Positions 26,743-36,134 are shown, numbered from the stretch's first letter. The stretch is DNA of 64,000 nucleotides from Brevibacterium senegalense (GCF_000285835.1 NZ_HE978604.1:44268-108267), one strand, 5' to 3'. Notes: generated by a model not told the origin, from the letters alone. Numbers and translations: made by a program.

Positions 26743-28713
26743 TCACCCCTCCGGGGCGACGGGCTTCGCGTCGATCCGACGGTTCCGTCCGGCGGCGCGG
26801 TGGGGGATGCGGCCGCCTGCCAGCACCATCTCGACCTGACGGTCGGACAGACGGTGGCGCAGCTCGATCTCCTTCTCGCCCACTCGGGCGAGGACCGTGG
26901 TGGAGTCCTGCAGCGTGCCGCGCAGCCCGGTGAAGCCCAGGACATCGTCGCGGGAGACCCGGTCCGCGTCCGCGGGGTCCGCGAATTCGAGGGGGAGGAC
27001 GCCGAAGTTCGCGAGGTTCTGCCAGTGGATGCGCGCGAAGGACTTCGCGACGACGACGCGCAGCCCCAGGTAGCGGGGCGCGATGACCGCGTGTTCGCGG
27101 GACGAGCCCTGACCGTAGTTCTCGCCGCACACGATCGCATGGCCGCCGGTGGTCTCCGCCGCACGTGAGGAGTAGGTGTCGTCGACCTGTGTGTACACGA
27201 ACTCCGCGATCTTGGGGATGTTGCTCCGATACGGCAGGACCCGTGATCCGGCGGGGAGGATTTCGTCGGTCGACACGTTGTCGCCCACCGTCAGCAGGAC
27301 CGGCACCTCCAGGTCGTCCGGCAGCGGGTCGAACTCCGGGAGGGACACGATGTTCGATCCCTTGACCAGTTCGACCTGCTGCGCCTCGGCCTCGCTCAGC
27401 GGAGCCAGCAGCATGCGTGTGTTGACGCTGTACGACTCCGGCAGCGCCGGTGGCGGATAGCTCATGTCGAGGTCGCGGGGATCGGTGATGGTCCCGGTGA
27501 GCGCGGCAGCGGCAGCGGTCTCCGGGGAGCACAACCAGACGGAGTCCTCATCCGTGCCGGACCGGCCGGGGAAGTTCCGCGGCATGGTGCGCAGACTGTT
27601 GCGACCCACGGCCGGCGCCTGTCCCATGCCGATACAGCCCATGCAGCCGGACTGGTGGATCCGCCCGCCCGCCCGGATGAGCTCGAACGTCCATCCGCCC
27701 TTCGTGAGGTCCTCGAGGATCTCACGCGACGAGGGGTTGATGTCGAGTGACACCCGGTCGCTCGTCTGCCTGTCGCGGAGGATCTCCGCGACGACCGCGA
27801 AGTCGCGCAGCCCGGGGTTCGCGGACGACCCCACGACCACCTGGTACACGTCCTCGCCGGCCGCCTCGCGGACCGGGACGACGTTGCCGGGGGAGGAGGG
27901 CTTCGCGATGAGCGGCTCGAGGGTGGAGAGGTCGATGTGCTCCTCGACGTCGTAAGTCGCGCCCTCGTCGGCCAGCAGCTCCGTGTAGTCGTCCGGCCGG
28001 CCCACAGCGCGGAGGTAGTCGCGGACCGCGTCGTCGGCGGGGAAGACGCTCGTCGTCGCGCCCAGCTCCGCGCCCATGTTCGCGATGACGTGGCGGTCCA
28101 TCGCGGTGAGGTGCGCGAGTCCGTCGCCGTGGTACTCGATGATCCGGCCGACGCCGCCCTTGACGCCGTGCCTGCGGAGCATCTCGAGGATGACGTCCTT
28201 CGCGGACACCCAGTCGGGCAGCGTCCCGGTGAGTTCGACGCCCCAGACCTCCGGCATTCCGACGTAGAGGGGGTCGCCCGCCATCGCCATGGCGATCTCC
28301 AGTCCGCCCACGCCGATCGCCAGCATGCCCAGAGCGCCGGCGGCGCACGTGTGGGAGTCGGAACCGATCATCGTGGTGCCGGGCCGGCCGAAGCGGGCCT
28401 GGTGGACGGGATGGGAGACTCCGTTGCCGGCCTTGGAGAACCACAGGCCGTAGCGCTGGGCCGCCGATTGGAGGAACAGGTGGTCCTCCGGGTTCTTCTC
28501 ATCCGTCTGGAGGAGGTTGTGGTCGACGTACTGGACGGACAGCTCTGTGCGCACGCGGTCCAATCCCAGTGCTTCGAGTTCGAGCATCACCATCGTGCCC
28601 GTGGCGTCCTGGGTGAGTGTCTGATCGATGGCCAGACCGATCTCGTGGCCCGGCTCCGGCGTCCCTTCCACCAGATGCGAGCGGATGAGTTTCTGAGCGA
28701 CGTTCTGCGGCAT
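26743..28713 (-). CDS. aconitate hydratase (Aquifex-type/mitochondrial-like)
   Basis: The 656-residue enzyme interconverts citrate and isocitrate in the TCA cycle. It has DSHT at 119-122, the cluster cysteines Cys357 and Cys360 in SGCMGCIGMG, the NFPGR segment at 380-384, and the swivel-domain catalytic loop GSSREHA near 555. Its length matches the roughly 650-residue mitochondrial/Aquifex-type group rather than the 900-residue AcnA usual in actinobacteria. The position of the third iron-sulfur cysteine (GSCTN in mitochondrial aconitase) reads GSSANPG at 295-301, so the third ligand must come from elsewhere. A GAGGAGGAGG ribosome binding site precedes the ATG. Confidence 0.88.
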   Translation of the reverse strand: MPQNVAQKLIRSHLVEGTPEPGHEIGLAIDQTLTQDATGTMVMLELEALGLDRVRTELSVQYVDHNLLQTDEKNPEDHLFLQSAAQRYGLWFSKAGNGVSHPVHQARFGRPGTTMIGSDSHTCAAGALGMLAIGVGGLEIAMAMAGDPLYVGMPEVWGVELTGTLPDWVSAKDVILEMLRRHGVKGGVGRIIEYHGDGLAHLTAMDRHVIANMGAELGATTSVFPADDAVRDYLRAVGRPDDYTELLADEGATYDVEEHIDLSTLEPLIAKPSSPGNVVPVREAAGEDVYQVVVGSSANPGLRDFAVVAEILRDRQTSDRVSLDINPSSREILEDLTKGGWTFELIRAGGRIHQSGCMGCIGMGQAPAVGRNSLRTMPRNFPGRSGTDEDSVWLCSPETAAAAALTGTITDPRDLDMSYPPPALPESYSVNTRMLLAPLSEAEAQQVELVKGSNIVSLPEFDPLPDDLEVPVLLTVGDNVSTDEILPAGSRVLPYRSNIPKIAEFVYTQVDDTYSSRAAETTGGHAIVCGENYGQGSSREHAVIAPRYLGLRVVVAKSFARIHWQNLANFGVLPLEFADPADADRVSRDDVLGFTGLRGTLQDSTTVLARVGEKEIELRHRLSDRQVEMVLAGGRIPHRAAGRNRRIDAKPVAPEG

Positions 28714-28811
28714 GATCGCCTCCTCCTCGCCGTGTCATCCGCGGCTGCGGGTTCGGACGAGGTACCTCCACGGTAGGACTGTTCCGGCGCTGTGGCCAGG
28801 CCCCGTCGAGC

Positions 28812-28845
28812 GGGCGGCACGGGGAGGCGCCTCCCCGTGCCGCCC
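28812..28845 (-). terminator. palindromic hairpin after the DUF885 gene
   Basis: A perfect 34-base palindrome with 16-base arms lies five bases past the DUF885 stop on the minus strand. It separates that gene from aconitase. No T-tract follows. Confidence 0.6.
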
Positions 28846-28849
28846 CTGC

Positions 28850-30565
28850 TCAGAACCCGCCCAGCAGCGCCTTCTGCAGCGTCGACAGCCCCACGGAGCC
28901 CAGGGCCAGCGCCTGCGAGTGGAAGTCACGCAGCGAGAACTCGCGGCCTGCGGCCTCCTCCTGCGCGCGCACCGCGAGGCGCAGGTCCTGCCAGATCCTC
29001 TGGCCCACGGAGTAGGACGGCGCCTGGCCGGGCCAGCCCAGGTAGCGCTTGAGCTCGAAGTCGAGGAAGCTGCGCTCCATCGCGACGTTCGCCGTGAGGA
29101 ACTGCCACGCCTTCTCCTTGTCCCACACGCCGCCGCCCAGCGATTCCGGTGCCCGCAGGCGGCAGTGCACGCCGATGTCGACGCAGACGCGCGCCGCCCG
29201 CAGCCGCTGCGAGTCGAGCATCCCGAACCGGTCGCCGGGATCCGCCAGGAAGCCCAGCTCGTCCATGAGCCGCTCCGCGTACAGCGCCCAGCCCTCGCCG
29301 TGGCCGGACACCCACACGCCCTGCTTCCGCCACCGGTTGAGGGTCTGATCCTGCAGGACGGCACCGCCCAGCTGCAGGTGATGGCCGGGCACGCCCTCGT
29401 GGTAGACCGTCGTCTTCTCCTGCCAGGCGGAGAATTGCTCGACCCCCGCGGGCACCGACCACCACATGCGGCCGGGCCGGGAGAAGTCCGCGGTGGGCGG
29501 CGTGTAGTAGATGCCGCCGGTGCCGTCCTCCAGCACCATGCACTCGATCGTCCGGATCTGCTCCGGGATGTCGAAGTGGGTTCCCGCCAGCTTCTCAGTC
29601 GCCTCGTCCGCCGTCGTCTGCATCCACGTCCGCAGCGCGTCGAGCCCGTGCAGCTGCCGCTGCGGATCCTCATCGAGCTTCCGCATCGTCTCTGTCACCG
29701 ACGCGCCGGGATACAGGGATTCCGCGATCTCCCTCTGCTCCGCGTCGATCAGCGCGAGCTGCTCGAGGCCCCACTCGTACGTCTCGTCCAGGTCGACCTC
29801 CGCACCCAGGAACATCCGCGAGTGCAGCGCATACTCCTCGCGTCCCACCGCATCATCCTCGCGAGCGTCGGACAGCAGCTGCTCCGTGAGGAACTGCCCG
29901 AACCGGTCCGCCGCCGTCCGCGCGTGCCCGGCCGCGTCCTCCAGCTCGCGCCGCAGTCCGTCGGAGACCGTCTGCCCCGCGGTGGCGACGAAGGAGTCGA
30001 AGTGGCCCCCGGCCTCGGCGAGGGCGGCGGCCTGGGCCGCGACGGCCTCGACCTGCGTGCGCGCGGCGACCCGACCGTTCGCGCGGGCCTCCAGCAGGGA
30101 CTCGCGATGACCGGCCAGAGCCTGGCCCACCGCGCGCAGCCGCTGGGCGTTCGCCTCCCAGTCCTCCGCCGAGGCCGTGGGCACCAGATCGAAGAACTCC
30201 CGCACCGCTTGGAGCGGGGAGGCGATGACGTTGAGCTCGGACAGGTCGGCTCCCCGCTCGTGCAGCTCCTGCTCGAGGGTCAGCCGCTCGCGCAGGGCGT
30301 CCGCCGTCACCGCGTCCGTCGTGTCGAAGGTGCCGGCGGCGCGGGAGGCGGCCTCGGCCTCGGGCAGAGCGGCCAGGGTGCGCGTCCGCAGCTGCTCCCA
30401 CGCGGCCAGACCGCCCGGCGAGAAGTCGTCGAGCTCCGCGGGTCCGTCCGCGCCCACCTCGATGCGGAAGGACGGGGAGAGGGCGAGCATGCCGTCGAAG
30501 TGGTCCTCGGCGACCCGGTCGACGGGGGTGGGCGTGCGGGCGGCGGTCTGCGCGGTGTCACTCAT
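28850..30565 (-). CDS. DUF885 family protein, putative zinc peptidase
   Basis: The 571-residue product has the DUF885 signature VYHEGVPGHHLQ near residue 387, an HExxxHH-like zinc motif, and a downstream GHGEGWALYAERLMDELG segment near 422 that supplies a further Glu/His. No signal peptide is visible, so it would be cytoplasmic. Family members are thought to be metallopeptidases of unknown substrate. TAGGGT (30573-30578) lies seven bases before the ATG, fixing the start at 30565 over the earlier in-frame start at 30601. Confidence 0.85.
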   Translation of the reverse strand: MSDTAQTAARTPTPVDRVAEDHFDGMLALSPSFRIEVGADGPAELDDFSPGGLAAWEQLRTRTLAALPEAEAASRAAGTFDTTDAVTADALRERLTLEQELHERGADLSELNVIASPLQAVREFFDLVPTASAEDWEANAQRLRAVGQALAGHRESLLEARANGRVAARTQVEAVAAQAAALAEAGGHFDSFVATAGQTVSDGLRRELEDAAGHARTAADRFGQFLTEQLLSDAREDDAVGREEYALHSRMFLGAEVDLDETYEWGLEQLALIDAEQREIAESLYPGASVTETMRKLDEDPQRQLHGLDALRTWMQTTADEATEKLAGTHFDIPEQIRTIECMVLEDGTGGIYYTPPTADFSRPGRMWWSVPAGVEQFSAWQEKTTVYHEGVPGHHLQLGGAVLQDQTLNRWRKQGVWVSGHGEGWALYAERLMDELGFLADPGDRFGMLDSQRLRAARVCVDIGVHCRLRAPESLGGGVWDKEKAWQFLTANVAMERSFLDFELKRYLGWPGQAPSYSVGQRIWQDLRLAVRAQEEAAGREFSLRDFHSQALALGSVGLSTLQKALLGGF

Positions 30566-30572
30566 GCCTCTC

Positions 30573-30578
30573 ACCCTA
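30573..30578 (-). promoter_or_regulatory. -10 element for leaderless start of the DUF885 gene
   Basis: TAGGGT on the minus strand lies seven bases before ATG 30565. The transcript would have no leader. Confidence 0.5.
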
Positions 30579-30698
30579 CGTCCTGCTGTGCGCCGGATCA
30601 CGGAGTGCGCAGGGACGCGGATGCTCGACTCCGGCCACCCCGCGCGGCGCGCGGTCCGGGGTGGGATACGATCGGCCCATCCGCGCTTATCAACTGTT

Positions 30699-30719
30699 CA
30701 GTGCTGAGGGGCAGCACTG
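30699..30719. promoter_or_regulatory. 8-8 palindrome upstream of the MFS gene, candidate operator
   Basis: CAGTGCTG and CAGCACTG form perfect 8-base arms around five bases (AGGGG). The site is 28 bases before ATG 30748, in the region shared with the divergent DUF885 gene. It could be a repressor site for the transporter or a hairpin in its leader. No regulator gene is adjacent. Confidence 0.45.
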
Positions 30720-30747
30720 CGGTCCCGTGCGGCCATCGAGGAGGAGC

Positions 30748-31953
30748 ATGTCGCCGGGGCGGCTGTGGAACAAGGACTTCACCGTCGCGCTGGGCATCAG
30801 CGTGTTCCTGGGCTTCGTGTTCTACCTGCTGGTCACCGCGATGGTGGGCTACGCCGTCCAGCGGTTCGCGGCCGGGGAGGCGGAGGCCGGACTCGCCTCG
30901 ACCGCGTTCGTGCTGGGCTCCGTGCTCACCCGCCCACTGGCGGGGAAGCTGCTGGACGTCGTGGGACGGCGGCGGATGCTCACGCTCAGCCTCCTGCTGG
31001 CCGCGACCGTCTCGCTCGCCTACTTCTTCGTCGACACCCTGTGGCTCTTCATCCTGTCCCGTCTGGTCCACGGCATGCTGTTCGGTATGGGGCACACCGC
31101 GCTCAACGCGGCGGCGCAGGACCTCATCCCGCACTCCCGCCGGTCGGAGGGCAGCGGGTACTTCGCGGCCTCGATGACCCTGGCGTCCGCCCTGGGACCG
31201 CTCATCGCCGTCACGAGCGTCGACCGCTTCGGCTACACGACCCTGTTCGGCATCTCGCTGGCGTTCTCGCTCATCGCGCTGCTGGGCCTGCCGTTCCTGC
31301 GCCTGCCGGAGCGCCGCCTCACAGCTCAGCAGCTGCGGACCGCGCTGTCGCCGGACCTGCGCACCTTCATCGACGTCGAGGGCCTGCGCATGGGCGTCGT
31401 CATCCTGCTGAACGGCGCCGCCTACTCCGCCGTGCTCGCGTTCCTCGCCACCCACGCCGCCCAGGCGACGGGGGCGGGGGCCTCGCCGTCGCCCCTGTTC
31501 TTCATGAGCTTCGCGGTGGCCTCGCTGGCCGCCCGCCTCACGATCGGTCGGGTGCAGGACCAGGAGGGCGACAACATCGTCCTCTACCCGCTCTTCCTCA
31601 CTTTCGCGGCCTCGTGCCTGATCATCGCGTTCTGGCCCACGATGTGGGGCCTCGTGATCGCCGGGCTGCTGGCCGGATTCGGCTACGGATCGCTCATCAC
31701 GTGCGCGATGGCGATCGCCGTGCGCACCGCCGGCCTCTCCCGCGTGGGCCTCGTGACCTCGACCTACCTCCTGTGCATGGACGTGGGCCTGGGTCTGGGC
31801 GCGATCGTCCTGGGTGCGGCCGCAGGCGTCTGGGGGTATGCGGTCCTCTACGTGCTGTGCGCCGTCCTCATCGCGGCCTCGGCGCTCTGGTACTTCCTGT
31901 TCCACGGGCGCTTCCCCCGCGCCGGGCGTGCGGGTGCGCCCGGCAGGCGCTGA
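30748..31953 (+). CDS. MFS transporter (paralogue of the next gene)
   Basis: The 401-residue membrane protein has twelve predicted segments and the MFS loop 2-3 motif GKLLDVVGRRRML at residues 66-78. The next gene has the same motif at the same residue numbers, so the two arose by duplication. They look like drug or small-molecule exporters, but the substrate cannot be named. GAGGAG lies just before the ATG; an upstream in-frame start would cross the palindrome. It probably shares regulation with the second copy only in part, since that copy has its own -10 box. Confidence 0.87.
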   Translation: MSPGRLWNKDFTVALGISVFLGFVFYLLVTAMVGYAVQRFAAGEAEAGLASTAFVLGSVLTRPLAGKLLDVVGRRRMLTLSLLLAATVSLAYFFVDTLWLFILSRLVHGMLFGMGHTALNAAAQDLIPHSRRSEGSGYFAASMTLASALGPLIAVTSVDRFGYTTLFGISLAFSLIALLGLPFLRLPERRLTAQQLRTALSPDLRTFIDVEGLRMGVVILLNGAAYSAVLAFLATHAAQATGAGASPSPLFFMSFAVASLAARLTIGRVQDQEGDNIVLYPLFLTFAASCLIIAFWPTMWGLVIAGLLAGFGYGSLITCAMAIAVRTAGLSRVGLVTSTYLLCMDVGLGLGAIVLGAAAGVWGYAVLYVLCAVLIAASALWYFLFHGRFPRAGRAGAPGRR

Positions 31954-31997
31954 GCCCGCACCCGACCCCGCCGAACCGCCTGCAGCACCGCCGGTCC

Positions 31998-32010
31998 TAG
32001 ACTGACGCGC
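31998..32010 (+). promoter_or_regulatory. -10 element for leaderless start of the second MFS gene
   Basis: TAGACT at 31998-32003 lies seven bases before GTG 32011. It allows the second transporter to be transcribed independently of the first. Confidence 0.45.
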
Positions 32011-33192
32011 GTGAACGATCAGCGACTGTGGACCCGTACCTTCCTCATCGGTCTCGTCGTGAATCTGTTCATGTCCTCCGTCTTCTACCTCCTCATGACG
32101 ACGATGGCGGTCTACGCCGCGCAGCGGTTCGCAGCGTCGGACTCGCAGGCGGGCCTCGCGTCGTCCGCGTTCGTCATCGGCGCGGTCTTCGCCCGGCTGG
32201 TCGCCGGCAAGTTCCTCGACGTCGTCGGCCGTCGTCGGATGCTCGTCCTCAGCATGATCGTCTTCACCCTCGCGGGCCTGTCCTACCTCCCGGTCGACGA
32301 CCTCACGCTGCTCATCGTCGTGCGGCTGGTCCACGGCGTGGCGTTCGGGGCGGGGAACACGGCGCTCATCGCGTCGGTCCAGTCGATCATCCCGCCGGCC
32401 AGGCGAGCGGAGGGCAACGGCTACTTCGGCACTGCGACGACGGTCGCGACCGCCGGCGGACCGTTCCTGGGCGTGCTCCTCATGGAGAGCCTGGGCTTCG
32501 ACGCACTCTTCTGGGCCGCGACCGCCGGAGGCCTCGTCGCGATGCTCGCGGGACTGGCGTACCGGGTTCCGGAGCGGACCCTCGCGCCGGAGGAGCGTGC
32601 GCAGCTGCGCTCGTTCCGGCCCAGCACCTTCATCGACCGCGGTGCGCTGCCGTACGCGGCGGTCATGGGCGTGGGCGGTTTCGCGTACTCGTCCGTCCTG
32701 TCGTACCTGGCGGTCCACGCGTCCGCGCTGCACATGCCGCAGGCCGCCAGCGTCTTCTTCCTCCTCTACGCCCTGGGGGCACTGTTCGCCCGCCTGTTCG
32801 CGGGTCGCATCCAGGACGCGTACGGCGACAACGTCGTCGTGGTCCCCGTCTTCGTCGCCTACACCGCCGGACTGGCTCTGGTCGCGCTGACGCAGTCGAT
32901 GGGCGGGTTCGCGATCGCCGGTCTGCTCACGGGTCTGGGGTTCGGCTGCCTGCTGCCGTCGCTGCAGGCGATCCTCATCAACAAGACGTCGCCCGCCCGT
33001 GTGGGAGTGGCGACGTCGACGTTCTTCCTGCTGCTGGACATCGGCACGGGTGTGGGACCCGTGTTCCTGGGCCTCATCGCCGCGGACTTCGGGTTCCCGG
33101 CGATGTACGGGGCCTCCGCAGGCCTCGTGGTGGTGGGCGGTGCGCTCTACGCCCTGGTCCACGGTCTGCGCTCCGGCGGCCGCCGCGCCTGA
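32011..33192 (+). CDS. MFS transporter (paralogue of the preceding gene)
   Basis: The 393-residue protein aligns by eye with the preceding transporter along its whole length, including GKFLDVVGRRRML at residues 66-78 and RLVHGVAFGAGNTAL near 110. Twelve membrane segments are expected. The last segments differ more than the first, consistent with different substrates. The start is GTG 32011, leaderless. The gap to the first copy is 57 bases. Confidence 0.87.
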   Translation: MNDQRLWTRTFLIGLVVNLFMSSVFYLLMTTMAVYAAQRFAASDSQAGLASSAFVIGAVFARLVAGKFLDVVGRRRMLVLSMIVFTLAGLSYLPVDDLTLLIVVRLVHGVAFGAGNTALIASVQSIIPPARRAEGNGYFGTATTVATAGGPFLGVLLMESLGFDALFWAATAGGLVAMLAGLAYRVPERTLAPEERAQLRSFRPSTFIDRGALPYAAVMGVGGFAYSSVLSYLAVHASALHMPQAASVFFLLYALGALFARLFAGRIQDAYGDNVVVVPVFVAYTAGLALVALTQSMGGFAIAGLLTGLGFGCLLPSLQAILINKTSPARVGVATSTFFLLLDIGTGVGPVFLGLIAADFGFPAMYGASAGLVVVGGALYALVHGLRSGGRRA

Positions 33193-33272
33193 CGGGTGAC
33201 TCGACCGCGCGCGGGAGACCGCCCGCGGCACGTGACCGTCAGACTCAGCCGCGTCAGATGCGCCTGCGAGCC

Positions 33273-33545
33273 TCAGCCGCGCGCGGCCCAGCTGCCGCGG
33301 ACAGCCCTGCGCACCGCGCGCTGCGGCGACGCGAAGCGCACAGCACGGCCCACCCGGCCACCGCTCGACGCATCCCCTGCACCGGCGTCGGGTGCGCCGG
33401 GCGCGGTGCCGGCTGCGGCCTCGGCGGGGGTGGACCCCAGCCCGCGCACCGCGGTGAGTGCGGCGACCGCGGCCTTCCGCGCCAGATCGCGCTCCTGCGC
33501 GTCCGTGAGTGCTGCGGCGCTGCGCCTGCGCGGCTCCGGGCTCAC
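33273..33545 (-). CDS. putative acyl-CoA carboxylase epsilon-type small subunit
   Basis: The 90-residue frame starts at GTG 33545, overlapping the pccB stop (GTGA), the position where actinobacteria place the epsilon subunit. The first half is helical ([26 protein letters not shown]), the middle is Ala/Gly/Pro-rich, and the C-terminus is Arg-rich. The usual epsilon motif (RGNPT..E..A) is not clearly present, so the assignment rests mainly on position and size. It could be an unrelated lineage-specific protein. Confidence 0.5.
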   Translation of the reverse strand: MSPEPRRRSAAALTDAQERDLARKAAVAALTAVRGLGSTPAEAAAGTAPGAPDAGAGDASSGGRVGRAVRFASPQRAVRRAVRGSWAARG

Positions 33546-35152
33546 AGCGGGATGTTCCCGTGCTTGCGCGCGGGCTGGTCGACGTGCTTGTTCGCCAGTG
33601 CGCGCAACGAGCGGATGATGCGCGCGCGGGTCTCCGAGGGGCGGATGACGGCGTCGATGTAACCCTCCTCCGCGGCCAGGTACGGGTTGAGCAGTGCGTC
33701 CTCGTACTCCTGGATGAGCTCGGCGCGACGGCCGTCGACGTCGCCGCCCGACTCCTCGACGGACTTGAGTTCGCGGCGGTAGACGATGTTCGCCGCCCCC
33801 TGCGCGCCCATGACCGCGATCTGCGCGGACGGCCACGCCAGGTTGATGTCCGCGCCCAGCTGCTTCGACCCCATGACGCAGTACGCGCCGCCGTACGCCT
33901 TGCGGGTGATGAGGGTGACGAGCGGGACGGTCGCCTCGCCGTACGCGTAGATGAGCTTCGCGCCGCGGCGGATGATGCCGCCGTACTCCTGGTCCGTGCC
34001 GGGCAGGAAGCCGGGGACGTCGACGAACGTGAGGACGGGCAGGTTGAACGCGTCGCACAGGCGCACGAAGCGGGCCGCCTTCTCCGAGGCGTCGATGTCG
34101 AGCGTGCCGGCCAGCTGGAGGGGCTGGTTCGCGATGATGCCCACGCTGCGACCCTCGACCCGGCCGAACGCCGTGATGACATTGGGCGCGAAGAGTTCCG
34201 ACACCTGCAGGAGCGTGTCCTCATCCAGCACCGTCTCCACGACGGACAGGATGTCGTACGGCTGCGACGGCGAGTCCGGGACCAGTGCGTCCAGGGCGCG
34301 GTCGTCGTCGTCCTCCTCCAGGTCCGCGGGCGCGTCGTACGCGGGGACCGGGTCCATGCTGTTCTGCGGCAGGTAGGACAGAAGGTCGCGGACGTAGTCG
34401 ATCGCATCCGACTCGTCGTCGGCCAGGTAGTGCGCGTTGCCGGTGACGGTGTTGTTCGTGCGGCCGCCGCCCAGCTCCTCGTGCCCTACGGACTCACCGG
34501 TCACCGTCTTGATGACGTCCGGACCCGTGATGTACATGTGCGAGGTCCCGTCGACCATGACGGTCACGTCCGTGAGAGCGGGGGAGTACACCGCGCCGCC
34601 GGCGGACGGGCCCATGATGAGCGAGATCTGCGGGATGACGCCGGAGGAGGCGACGTTGAGCCGGAAGATCTCCGCGAACAGCGCGATCGAGCCCACGCCC
34701 TCCTGGATGCGTGCACCGCCGGAGTCGTTGATGCCGATGATGGGACAGCCCAGCTTGAGCGCCAGCTCCTGCACCTTGACGATCTTGCGGCCGTTCGCCT
34801 CCGCCAGCGACCCGCCCAGCACCGTGAAGTCGTGGGCGAAGACCGCGACGGTGCGTCCTTCGATCGTGCCCAGGCCGCAGACGACGCCGTCGCCGTCGGG
34901 ACGGTTCTTCATCATCCCGAAGTGGGTGTTGTGGTGACGGACGAACTCGTCGATCTCCTGGAACGAGCCCTCGTCCAGCAGCTGCGCGATGCGCTCGCGG
35001 GCGGTCTGCTTGCCCTTGGCCCGCTGGTTGGCGACGCTGCGCTCGTTGCCCGTGTGGGCGGCGGTGCGACGGTCCTCGAACGCGGCGATGCGCTGGGCGG
35101 TGGTGCGGGGCACGTCCTGCTGCGGAGACTGCGGTTCCGTGGTCTGGCTCAT
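33542..35152 (-). CDS. pccB: acyl-CoA (propionyl-CoA) carboxylase beta subunit
   Basis: The 536-residue carboxyltransferase subunit transfers CO2 from carboxybiotin to an acyl-CoA. It has both crotonase-like halves: [12 protein letters not shown] and [12 protein letters not shown] in the first (near residues 110-145), and [24 protein letters not shown] in the second (near 400). The GG/AG oxyanion-hole segments are present. It matches actinobacterial PccB/AccD-type subunits; acetyl versus propionyl preference is not certain. TAGAGT (35160-35165) lies seven bases before ATG 35152, which fixes the start. The biotinylated alpha subunit is not in the window. Confidence 0.93.
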   Translation of the reverse strand: MSQTTEPQSPQQDVPRTTAQRIAAFEDRRTAAHTGNERSVANQRAKGKQTARERIAQLLDEGSFQEIDEFVRHHNTHFGMMKNRPDGDGVVCGLGTIEGRTVAVFAHDFTVLGGSLAEANGRKIVKVQELALKLGCPIIGINDSGGARIQEGVGSIALFAEIFRLNVASSGVIPQISLIMGPSAGGAVYSPALTDVTVMVDGTSHMYITGPDVIKTVTGESVGHEELGGGRTNNTVTGNAHYLADDESDAIDYVRDLLSYLPQNSMDPVPAYDAPADLEEDDDDRALDALVPDSPSQPYDILSVVETVLDEDTLLQVSELFAPNVITAFGRVEGRSVGIIANQPLQLAGTLDIDASEKAARFVRLCDAFNLPVLTFVDVPGFLPGTDQEYGGIIRRGAKLIYAYGEATVPLVTLITRKAYGGAYCVMGSKQLGADINLAWPSAQIAVMGAQGAANIVYRRELKSVEESGGDVDGRRAELIQEYEDALLNPYLAAEEGYIDAVIRPSETRARIIRSLRALANKHVDQPARKHGNIPL

Positions 35153-35249
35153 GGTCCCCACTCTACGACGGGGGTCGCCGCGCTGACGGCGACCGCAGTG
35201 CGGGCCCCCGGTCGTTGTCTGGAGCCGCCAAACGTCCTAGGGTGATGTG
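35153..35249. promoter_or_regulatory. divergent leaderless promoters (pccB / biotin ligase)
   Basis: TAGAGT (35160-35165, minus) is seven bases from ATG 35152. TAGGGT (35238-35243, plus) is six bases from GTG 35250. The second spacing favours 35250 over GTG 35247 as the ligase start. The 97-base region controls both the carboxylase and its biotinylating enzyme. Confidence 0.55.
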
Positions 35250-36134
35250 GTGCACACAGTCGGGCCCGATCACGCTGCGTCCACGGACTTCCCCCTGCCT
35301 TCGGCGAGTGACCGTGGTGCCCCGTCACACCCGGAACCGGCCGGCACGCCGTCCCACCCCGCGCCGTGGGTCCGCGAGTGGACGGCCGCGTCCTCGTCGA
35401 CGAACCAGCGCCTGACCGACCTGCTGGAGGCGGGCGAGGCGATCGCGGACTGGGCCGTCGTGGGCACCGACCACCAGACCTCCGGCCGCGGTCGCCTGGA
35501 CCGCACGTGGAGCGTGCCCGCGGGCAAGGCGCTCACCGTCTCCGTGCCCGTCCGCGTCCCCGCGGGGACGCCCGCGGACGCGCTGGGCTGGCTGCCCGTC
35601 GTCACCGGACTGGCCGTGCGGGCCGCCCTCGCCGAGGCCGGGGTCGCCGCCCAGCTCAAGTGGCCCAACGACGTCCTGGTCGGGGGACGGAAGATCTGCG
35701 GGATCCTCGCCCGGGTCGTCCCCGTGGACGGTGGGATGACGGTCGTCATCGGCACCGGTGTCAATCTCACGCTCACGGCGGAGGACTTCGCCGCCGGTGG
35801 CGTGCCGGAGGGCGCCGCGACCTCGGTCCTCCTGGAGTCCGGCGACACGGACCGCGACCGCCTGCTGGCCGCCCTCGTCGCCCACGTGCGCGAACGCGTG
35901 GAGCGGCTGTTCCGCACCGGCGCGGCGGGGGTCCTGGCGGCCGAAGCCCGCGACGCGATGGTGACGCTGGGCTCCGCCGTCCGCGTGCATCTCCCGGGGG
36001 GCGAGCAGCTGGTGGGCACCGCGGTGCGCCTGGATGAGAGCGCGAACCTGGTGGTCCGACCGGACGGCGCGGCGGGGGACCGGGACGAAGTGGCCGTGTC
36101 CGCCGGGGACGTCGTGCACGTGAGGCCCGCGTGA
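35250..36134 (+). CDS. birA: biotin--[acetyl-CoA-carboxylase] ligase
   Basis: The 294-residue enzyme activates biotin with ATP and attaches it to the carboxylase carrier domain. The biotinyl-AMP site GRGRLDRTW is at about residues 79-87 and KWPNDVLV at 138-145, with GTGVNL near 171 and an SH3-like C-terminal domain. There is no N-terminal DNA-binding domain, so it is monofunctional and not a repressor. A Pro/His-rich N-terminus of about 40 residues precedes the catalytic domain. It overlaps the cyclase start by four bases (GTGA). Confidence 0.9.
   Translation: MHTVGPDHAASTDFPLPSASDRGAPSHPEPAGTPSHPAPWVREWTAASSSTNQRLTDLLEAGEAIADWAVVGTDHQTSGRGRLDRTWSVPAGKALTVSVPVRVPAGTPADALGWLPVVTGLAVRAALAEAGVAAQLKWPNDVLVGGRKICGILARVVPVDGGMTVVIGTGVNLTLTAEDFAAGGVPEGAATSVLLESGDTDRDRLLAALVAHVRERVERLFRTGAAGVLAAEARDAMVTLGSAVRVHLPGGEQLVGTAVRLDESANLVVRPDGAAGDRDEVAVSAGDVVHVRPA

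Noticed and set aside
30598..34407. A 1269-codon open frame on the minus strand
   Set aside because: It lies antisense to the two MFS genes and out of frame with pccB. There are no recognisable domains, and composition is that of a shadow frame.
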